Assembly (NCBI GenBank): GCA_040754475.1
Contig: JBFMCN010000018.1
Location: forward strand, 1 to 14,232
DNA from: JAJPHY01 sp040754475
GTDB taxonomy: Bacteria; Actinomycetota; UBA4738; HRBIN12
Direction: 5' to 3'
DNA length: 14,232 bases
A program made the position numbers and the translations under genes. Of the stretch, positions 7,043-12,486 are shown one piece after another (position 1 is the stretch's first letter; each line of letters opens with the position of its first letter). Below the pieces are notes generated by a model. The model did no database searches and had not been told where the DNA came from. It was given only the letters and a program-made list of their open reading frames with translations.

Positions 7043-8050
7043 ATGGGCGTGAAGATCGGCATCAACGGCTTCGGCCGGATCGGGCGCAACTTCCTTCGCG
7101 CCGCCAAGCAGGCGGGCGTCGACTGGGACTTCGTCGCCGTGAACGACATCACGGACGGGAAGACCCTGGCGCACCTGCTCAAGTACGACTCCGTTCTCGG
7201 GACGTTCCAGAGCGATGTCGCCCTGTCCGAGAACGGCATCGCGGTCGACGGCGACGAGATCAAGGTCCTGTCCCAGCGCGACCCCGCGGCCCTTCCGTGG
7301 GGGGATCTCGGGGTGCGGATCGTCCTCGAGTCCACCGGCCTCTTCACCAAGCGTGAGGACGCGGACAAGCACATCGCCGCCGGCGCCGAGAAGGTCATCA
7401 TCAGCGCCCCGGCCAAGGGCGAGGACCTCACGGTCGTGCTCGGTGTGAACGACGACCAGTACGACCCGGCCGCCCACAACGTGATCTCGAACGCGTCCTG
7501 CACGACGAACTGCGTCGCGCCCATGGCCAAGGTGCTCGACGACGCTTTCGGGATCGAGCTGGGGTTCATGACGACGATCCACGCCTACACGAACGACCAG
7601 AACATCCTCGACCTGCCCCACAAGGACCTGCGGCGCGCCCGGGCCGCTGCGGTCAACATCATCCCGACGACGACGGGCGCGGCGAAGGCAACGGGTCTCG
7701 TCCTGCCACAGCTCAAGGGCAAGATGGACGGGATGGCCATGCGGGTTCCGGTGCCGAACGGCTCGGTGACCGATCTCGTGGCGACCCTGAGCAAGGCCGC
7801 GACGGTCGAGGAGATCAACGGGGCCTTCAAGAAGGCTGCCGAGAGCGGTCCGCTCGCCGGAAAGCTCGTCTACAGCGAGGACCCGATCGTGTCGAGCGAC
7901 ATCGTCGGCACCCCGGCCTCGTGCACGTTCGACGCACTCTCGACGATGGTGATGGGCAACGTGACCAAGGTCGTCGGCTGGTACGACAACGAGTGGGGCT
8001 ACTCGTGCCGCCTCGTCGACTTGGTCGGGCTCATCGCGAGCTCGCTGTGA
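7043..8050 (+). CDS. gap: Type I glyceraldehyde-3-phosphate dehydrogenase
   Basis: The enzyme oxidises and phosphorylates glyceraldehyde 3-phosphate to 1,3-bisphosphoglycerate with NAD+ in the cytoplasm. The 335-residue product has the usual length. It opens with the Rossmann motif INGFGRIGRN (7-16). D35 in VNDIT suggests NAD rather than NADP preference. The active-site Cys is C153 in SNASCTTNC and the catalytic His is H180 in TTIHAYTNDQ; NIIPTTTGAAKA and WYDNEWGYS are also present. ATG 7043 is chosen because of AGGAGG just upstream and because it starts exactly at the family N-terminus; the open frame to 6797 is overlap with rapZ in another frame. It is the first gene of gap-pgk-tpiA-apgM, and its stop overlaps the pgk GTG by four bases. 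Nothing is unusual in the protein. Confidence 0.98.
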   Translation: MGVKIGINGFGRIGRNFLRAAKQAGVDWDFVAVNDITDGKTLAHLLKYDSVLGTFQSDVALSENGIAVDGDEIKVLSQRDPAALPWGDLGVRIVLESTGLFTKREDADKHIAAGAEKVIISAPAKGEDLTVVLGVNDDQYDPAAHNVISNASCTTNCVAPMAKVLDDAFGIELGFMTTIHAYTNDQNILDLPHKDLRRARAAAVNIIPTTTGAAKATGLVLPQLKGKMDGMAMRVPVPNGSVTDLVATLSKAATVEEINGAFKKAAESGPLAGKLVYSEDPIVSSDIVGTPASCTFDALSTMVMGNVTKVVGWYDNEWGYSCRLVDLVGLIASSL

Positions 8051-9249
8051 GACTGCGCGATCTGAGCGACCTCGGCGACGTTGCGGGCAAGCGCGTCTTC
8101 GTCCGCGTCGACTACAACGTGCCGCTGGAAGGCGGCAAGGTGGGCGACGACGCCCGTATCCGTGCGAGCCTGCCGACCCTTCAGGAGCTTCTTGGGAAGG
8201 GCACCTCCCTGGTCGTGGCGTCGCACCTCGGCCGGCCGAAGGGCCGGGTCAAAGAGGACTCCCGGATGGCGCCCGTCGCAGAACGTCTGAGCGAGCTCAT
8301 CCAAGGCCCTGTGGCGTACGAACCGACCAACGGAGTCCTGGACGAGGCTGTCGAGCGGCACTGCGCAGAGCTCAAGCCCGGCGGGATCGCCCTGCTCGAG
8401 AACCTCCGCTTCGATCCGGGCGAGGAAAAGAACGACCCGGCCTTCACGGCCAAGCTCGCGGGTCTCGCGGACGCGTACGTCGACGACGCCTTCGGATGCG
8501 TTCACCGGGCGCACGCCTCGGTCGCGGCACTCCCGGCGCTATTCCTCAAGGAGAGCCGGCCGGCAGCCGCGGGCCGGCTCCTCGAAAAGGAGGTCGGGGC
8601 GCTCTCACGTCTCCTGGGCGATCCCGAGCGGCCCTATGTGGCCGTGCTCGGTGGGGCGAAAGTGTCCGACAAGCTGTCGACCATCGGCGCCCTGGTCGAA
8701 CGGGTCGATGCCCTGCTCATCGGCGGGGCGATGGCGTTCACGTTCATCGCTGCCGACCGCGGCGAGATCGGGAAGAGCCTCGTGGAACCCGATCGATTCG
8801 AGGACGTGCGCGCGGCGAGGCGGCGGGCGGAGGAGGGAGGCGTCCTGCTCCAGCTTCCCGAGGACGTCATAGCCGCCCCAGAGCTATCCGTCGATGCGGA
8901 GCGCCACACGGTGCCTGCGGGTGCGATTCCGGAGGACGAGATGGGCCTCGACATCGGGCCGCGCACCGTGGAGCAATTCGCAGGGGTCATCGCCGAAGCG
9001 AAGACGATCCTGTGGAACGGACCGATGGGCGTGTTCGAGCTGGAGCCGTTCGCGGCCGGGACGCGCGGCGTCGCCAGCGCGATCGCGGGATCGAAGGCGT
9101 TCTCCGTGGCCGGTGGGGGCGACAGCCTCGCCGCCATCAAGAAGCTGGGCCTCGAGGAGGGTTTCGGCCACCTGTCGACCGGCGGGGGCGCCTCGCTCGA
9201 GTTCATCGAGGGGCGCAAGCTCCCCGGCGTGACAGTCCTGGAGGTGTGA
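8047..9249 (+). CDS. pgk: Phosphoglycerate kinase
   Basis: Transfers the acyl phosphate of 1,3-bisphosphoglycerate to ADP, giving 3-phosphoglycerate and ATP. The 400 residues match the bacterial monomer. Substrate-binding and hinge motifs appear in order: RVDYNVP (RVDFNVP in most homologues), SHLGRPKG, ENLRF, FGCVHRAHAS, GGAKVSDK, the nucleotide-side WNGPMGVFE, GGGDS and STGGGASLE. GTG 8047 overlaps the gap TGA as GTGA. Starting here gives the family N-terminus (LRDLSDLGDVAGKRVFVRVD); the frame is open further upstream only because it runs within gap. I see no Shine-Dalgarno sequence before this GTG, so translation probably depends on ribosomes finishing gap. The stop is 4 bp before tpiA. Confidence 0.97.
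   Translation: MRLRDLSDLGDVAGKRVFVRVDYNVPLEGGKVGDDARIRASLPTLQELLGKGTSLVVASHLGRPKGRVKEDSRMAPVAERLSELIQGPVAYEPTNGVLDEAVERHCAELKPGGIALLENLRFDPGEEKNDPAFTAKLAGLADAYVDDAFGCVHRAHASVAALPALFLKESRPAAAGRLLEKEVGALSRLLGDPERPYVAVLGGAKVSDKLSTIGALVERVDALLIGGAMAFTFIAADRGEIGKSLVEPDRFEDVRAARRRAEEGGVLLQLPEDVIAAPELSVDAERHTVPAGAIPEDEMGLDIGPRTVEQFAGVIAEAKTILWNGPMGVFELEPFAAGTRGVASAIAGSKAFSVAGGGDSLAAIKKLGLEEGFGHLSTGGGASLEFIEGRKLPGVTVLEV
9240..9244 (+). promoter_or_regulatory. Ribosome-binding site of tpiA
   Basis: GGAGG inside the last codons of pgk, 9 nt before the tpiA ATG at 9254. It supports this start and tight coupling of pgk and tpiA. Confidence 0.7.
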
Positions 9250-9253
9250 GCCG

Positions 9254-10039
9254 ATGGCCCGAAGACCGATCATCGCGGCGAACTGGAAGATGCACAAGAC
9301 GCACCTGGAGGCCATCCAGGCCGTTCAGAAGCTGTCCTACCTGCTCGAGAAGGAGGACGCCGAGCGCGTGGAGGTCGTGATCTGCCCGGCCTTCACCGCA
9401 CTGCGACCTCTCGAGACTCTGATCCAGAGCGATCGCCTGCCCTACGGGCTAGGTGCGCAGAACGTCCACTTCGAGGAGAAGGGGGCCTTCACGGGCGAGG
9501 TGTCCCCGCTCATGCTCAAGGCCCTGGGGTGCAGCTACGTCATCGTGGGCCACTCCGAGCGCCGTGAGCACTTCGGCGAGACCGACGAGACCGTGAACAA
9601 GAAGGTGGGAGCGGTCTTCGCTCATGAGATGACCCCGATCCTCTGCTGCGGCGAGACCCTCGAGGAGCGGGACGGCGGCCGCACCGAGGAGAAGGTCGTG
9701 GGTCAGGTGAAACGCGACCTCCAGGGCGTCGCCGCTGAGGACGCCGCTCGGATCGTCATCGCCTACGAGCCGATCTGGGCGATCGGGACCGGGAGGAACG
9801 CCGAGCCGGCCGACGGCGGACAGGTGATAGGGCTGATCAGGGAGACGCTGGCGTCGCTGTACTCGAAGGACCTGGCGGACGGCGTCCGCATCCAGTACGG
9901 CGGGAGCGTGAAGGCCGGCAACATCCGCGACTACATGGCGCACCCCGAGATCGACGGCGCCCTCGTCGGGGGCGCTAGCCTCGATCCGGAGGAGTTCGCG
10001 CTGATCGTGAAGTACCGGACCGAGGGAGCAGTTTCGTGA
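9254..10039 (+). CDS. tpiA: Triosephosphate isomerase
   Basis: Interconverts dihydroxyacetone phosphate and glyceraldehyde 3-phosphate. The 261 residues are normal for a bacterial TIM barrel. Catalytic residues are all in place: N10 and K12 in AANWKMHK, H100 in VGHSERR and base E172 in AYEPIWAIGTG. The phosphate-binding YGGSVK (215-220) and GALVGGASL (235-243) are conserved. The flexible lid over the active site reads GTGRNA (178-183) instead of the common GTGKTA, a conservative K-to-R plus T-to-N change. ATG 9254 follows pgk after 4 bp with a GGAGG site. The stop overlaps the apgM start as GTGA. In many Actinobacteria secG follows tpiA; it is not here. Confidence 0.97.
   Translation: MARRPIIAANWKMHKTHLEAIQAVQKLSYLLEKEDAERVEVVICPAFTALRPLETLIQSDRLPYGLGAQNVHFEEKGAFTGEVSPLMLKALGCSYVIVGHSERREHFGETDETVNKKVGAVFAHEMTPILCCGETLEERDGGRTEEKVVGQVKRDLQGVAAEDAARIVIAYEPIWAIGTGRNAEPADGGQVIGLIRETLASLYSKDLADGVRIQYGGSVKAGNIRDYMAHPEIDGALVGGASLDPEEFALIVKYRTEGAVS
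10022..10028 (+). promoter_or_regulatory. Ribosome-binding site of apgM
   Basis: GAGGGAG in the end of tpiA lies 7 nt before GTG 10036, supporting that start and the GTGA overlap with tpiA. Confidence 0.55.
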
Positions 10040-11298
10040 AGCGGCTGCTCTACGTCTGCCTGGACGGGCTCGGGGACGATCCGGTTCCGAGGCTCGGCGA
10101 CCGGACACCGCTCGAGGCCGCGGACACGCCGTTCCTGGACTCCCTGGCGGACAAGGGGCGAACCGGAACGGTTGTCACGGTCGGGGAGGGGATCGCGCCG
10201 GAGTCGGACATCGCCGTGTTCGCGATCCTCGGGTACGACCCCCGAGGGGAGCATCCGGGGCGCGGGGTCGTCGAGGCCGTCGGATCGGGGATGGAGTTCC
10301 GCGACGGCGACCTTGCCTACCGCGTGAACTTCGCCACGGCCGACGGGCCGACGATCCTCGATCGGCGGGTGGGCCGCGATCTCACCTCGGAGGAGGCGCA
10401 CGCGCTCGCGGAAGATGTAAACATGAAGCTGAAGCTGCCGGGGGCCACCTTCGAGCTCCTGGCGACGGTCGAGCACCGCGGCGCCCTGGTGATCCGCGCG
10501 GACGAAGGTGCGCTGTCGGCCGAGGTCACGAACACCGATCCCGCCTACCGCAAGGAGGGGTCCCTGGGCGTCGCTCTCGAGACGTTCGAGCCAAAGGTCG
10601 CGCGTTGCGAGCCGCTCGAGGACAGCGACGCGGCGCGGCGCGCGGCCGACCTCACGAACGCTTTCGTGGAGGATTCGGCGAAGGTCCTCGACGCGTCCGA
10701 CGTCAACAAGAACCGGCGGCGCCAGGGCAAGCTCCCGGGAAACGTGATCCTCACTCGCGACGGCGGAGATCACCGGCCGCGGCTGCAGACCATCCAGGAA
10801 CGGTTCGGTCTGTCGTGGGGCTGCTTCGTGGAGATGCCGGTTGAGCGGGGCATCTCGATGCTTCTCGGGATGGAGCCGGTCGCTGCGCCGCGCCTCGCCT
10901 CAGAGGGGGACTACGCGCGGTGGGCGGAGCTGGCCGCCGAGGCGCTCGAGAGCTTCGGCGCCCTGTACATCCACATCAAGGGTCCCGACGTACCCGCGCA
11001 CGACGGGCGCGCCGAGGACAAGAGGGACATCATCGCGACGATCGACCGTGCCTTCTTCGGTGAGGTGCTGCCGCTGATAGACCTGAAGCGGACGGTCGTG
11101 GCGGTGACGGCCGACCACTCGACCTCGGGCGTCCGCAAGGCGCACACGGCCGAGCCGGTCCCGCTGCTCGTGTGCGGGGGAGGGGTACAAGCGGACGGCG
11201 TCACATCGTTCGGCGAGGGGGCGTGCGCGGGGGGATCCATCGGGCGCATCCGTGGAGTGGACATCCTTCCGCGTCTGATCCCGCTGGTAGAAGCCTGA
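10036..11298 (+). CDS. apgM: Cofactor-independent phosphoglycerate mutase, archaeal (ApgM) type
   Basis: Alkaline-phosphatase-superfamily metalloenzyme expected to interconvert 3- and 2-phosphoglycerate. The 420 residues fit the ApgM type (about 400-430) rather than the longer GpmI (about 510). Visible metal and nucleophile residues: D10 in CLDGLGD, S57 in PESDIAV as the phospho-acceptor serine, D318/H322 in KGPDVPAHDG, D360/H361 in TADHSTS, and H370 in KAHTAEPVP. The family hallmarks TPLEAADTPFLDSLA and LGYDP are present. Relatives of this family have been assigned homoserine kinase roles in some bacteria, but the overlap with tpiA and the gap-pgk-tpiA context strongly favour glycolysis. It would supply the next step after pgk; enolase is not in the window. 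GTG 10036 is supported by GAGGGAG and the overlap. Confidence 0.92.
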   Translation: MKRLLYVCLDGLGDDPVPRLGDRTPLEAADTPFLDSLADKGRTGTVVTVGEGIAPESDIAVFAILGYDPRGEHPGRGVVEAVGSGMEFRDGDLAYRVNFATADGPTILDRRVGRDLTSEEAHALAEDVNMKLKLPGATFELLATVEHRGALVIRADEGALSAEVTNTDPAYRKEGSLGVALETFEPKVARCEPLEDSDAARRAADLTNAFVEDSAKVLDASDVNKNRRRQGKLPGNVILTRDGGDHRPRLQTIQERFGLSWGCFVEMPVERGISMLLGMEPVAAPRLASEGDYARWAELAAEALESFGALYIHIKGPDVPAHDGRAEDKRDIIATIDRAFFGEVLPLIDLKRTVVAVTADHSTSGVRKAHTAEPVPLLVCGGGVQADGVTSFGEGACAGGSIGRIRGVDILPRLIPLVEA

Positions 11299-11309
11299 CG
11301 GAACGGGTT

Positions 11310-11325
11310 CCCGGCGAAGGCCGGG
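11310..11325 (+). other. Perfect 6-bp GC hairpin after apgM
   Basis: CCCGGC-GAAG-GCCGGG begins 12 nt after the apgM stop. No T-run follows, so it is at best a weak or non-classical terminator. It also lies just before the TATACT box, where the promoter spacer would be. It resembles the CGGCC-GAA-GGCCG hairpin ahead of gap. Confidence 0.4.
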
Positions 11326-11327
11326 GC

Positions 11328-11333
11328 TATACT
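11328..11333 (+). promoter_or_regulatory. Putative -10 box (TATACT) for the peptide ABC operon
   Basis: TATACT is close to the sigma-70-type consensus and stands out in GC-rich sequence. It predicts a start near 11340 and a leader of roughly 45 nt before GTG 11385. The -35 region is poor. Its place after the apgM stop supports a separate transcript for the transporter. Confidence 0.5.
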
Positions 11334-11364
11334 TCGGCGAGCGCTGCCGGCGGGCGCGCCTGCG

Positions 11365-11374
11365 AGGAGGAGGG
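11365..11374 (+). promoter_or_regulatory. Ribosome-binding site of the ABC permease gene
   Basis: AGGAGGAGGG, 10 nt before GTG 11385 from its last G. It decides the start against an open frame that extends back into apgM. Confidence 0.7.
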
Positions 11375-11384
11375 CAGCACCGGG

Positions 11385-12455
11385 GTGGCACAGACGAGCG
11401 CCACGGATCAGGGCGTCGCCCCCGGGCCTCCCACGACGGATGAAGTCCCGCAGGAAGTCATCGGCCGCTCGCCGTGGGAGATATTCTGGGGACGGTTCCG
11501 GCAGGACAAGTTCGCGGTTGCCGGAGTCTTCTTCATAGTCTTCCTGATAGCTCTTGCGGTTGTTGCACCCCTCGTCTCGAAATACGTGGCCCACCACGGC
11601 CCGAACGACCTGTTCGTCTTCACGGTGCTCGACGAGTACGGTCTTCCCAGGGGGCCGAACGCGCATTTCTGGTTCGGTGCGGACACGACGGGCCGTGACC
11701 TGTTCGTCCAGGTGCTCTACGGGGCCCGGACGTCGCTGATCGTGGCCATCCTGGCGACCGGCATGGCCATGGTGATCGGTGTGGCGGTGGGCGTGGCCAG
11801 CGGTTTCTACAGGGGGAAGGTGGATACGTTCCTGTCGCGGATGACCGACGTCGTGCTTTCCCTTCCCGTCCTCCTGCTCTCGCTGGGCCTGATGTCCGCC
11901 TGCGGACTGCTGAGGGACGGGTGCCTCTTCGGAATCATCAAGCCGGGCCTGTTGCTCGTCAGCTTGGTGATCGGTCTGTTCTCCTGGCCCTACATATCGC
12001 GGGTGATCCGGGGCCAGGTCCTGTCGCTGAGAGAGAAGGAGTTCATCGAGGCCGCCCGCGCGATGGGCGCTAGCAACCGGACGATCATGTTGCGAGAGAT
12101 CCTCCCGAACATCGTCGCTCCGATCATCGTCTACACGACGCTGATCATCCCGAACAACGTGCTCTTCGAGGCCACTCTCTCGTACCTCGGGATAGGGGTG
12201 CCGCGAACGACGCCTTCCTGGGGAACGCAGCTTTCGGACGCCAGCTCCGCGTTCACCTACGCGTGGTGGACCATGCTGTTCCCCGGGCTGTTCCTGTTCT
12301 GCACGACGCTGGCATTCAACTTGGTGGGCGACGGCCTCCGGGACGCGCTCGATCCCCGGGCGTCGGCGTACTCGTACAAGCAGAAGGAAACACGAAGGTC
12401 AAGGCGGAAGCAGGCCCGTCTCGCAAAGCGGCCGGTCCCGCAGGGAACGGAGTAG
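11385..12455 (+). CDS. Peptide/nickel-type ABC transporter permease (DppC/OppC family)
   Basis: One of the two inner-membrane subunits of a type I ABC importer for peptides or related solutes. From GTG 11385 it has 356 residues: a cytoplasmic, Pro-rich N-terminus (1-42), TM1 (about 43-64) with the OppC-type N-terminal element, an outer loop, the family motif FGADTTGRDLFVQVLYGART (97-116), then five further hydrophobic segments near 115-140, 155-172, 185-203, 243-268 and 296-316. The EAA loop that docks the ATPase is EFIEAARAMGAS (219-230) ending in LP (240-241). C173 and C180 lie in the short outer loop between TM3 and TM4 and could form a disulfide. The tail (332-352) is very basic. Start choice rests on the ribosome-binding site. 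The binding-protein gene follows after 31 bp; the partner DppB-like permease and ATPases are not in the window. Substrate unknown. Confidence 0.92.
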   Translation: MAQTSATDQGVAPGPPTTDEVPQEVIGRSPWEIFWGRFRQDKFAVAGVFFIVFLIALAVVAPLVSKYVAHHGPNDLFVFTVLDEYGLPRGPNAHFWFGADTTGRDLFVQVLYGARTSLIVAILATGMAMVIGVAVGVASGFYRGKVDTFLSRMTDVVLSLPVLLLSLGLMSACGLLRDGCLFGIIKPGLLLVSLVIGLFSWPYISRVIRGQVLSLREKEFIEAARAMGASNRTIMLREILPNIVAPIIVYTTLIIPNNVLFEATLSYLGIGVPRTTPSWGTQLSDASSAFTYAWWTMLFPGLFLFCTTLAFNLVGDGLRDALDPRASAYSYKQKETRRSRRKQARLAKRPVPQGTE

Positions 12456-12471
12456 ACGCGACGGGTCACCC

Positions 12472-12483
12472 TAGAAAGGGGGG
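12472..12483 (+). promoter_or_regulatory. Ribosome-binding site of the solute-binding protein gene
   Basis: TAGAAAGGGGGG matches the extended complement of the 16S 3' end (TAGAAAGGAGGT) over most of its length, with G in place of the central A. The ATG follows 3 nt later, so spacing is slightly tight. TAGAAA could also act as a -10-like box, but an internal promoter is not needed to explain expression. Confidence 0.6.
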
Positions 12484-12486
12484 TAA

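Noticed and set aside
7921..8046. Upstream in-frame extension of pgk within gap
   Set aside because: The residues are out-of-frame gap sequence; GTG 8047 gives the normal pgk N-terminus and a GTGA overlap.
11310..11333. Intrinsic terminator after apgM
   Set aside because: The stem is real but short and is followed by GCTATACTTCGG, not a T-run; listed as a hairpin only.
11172..11384. Upstream in-frame extension of the permease into apgM
   Set aside because: The strong AGGAGGAGGG site points to GTG 11385, and the extension is an off-frame reading of apgM plus the intergenic hairpin and promoter region.
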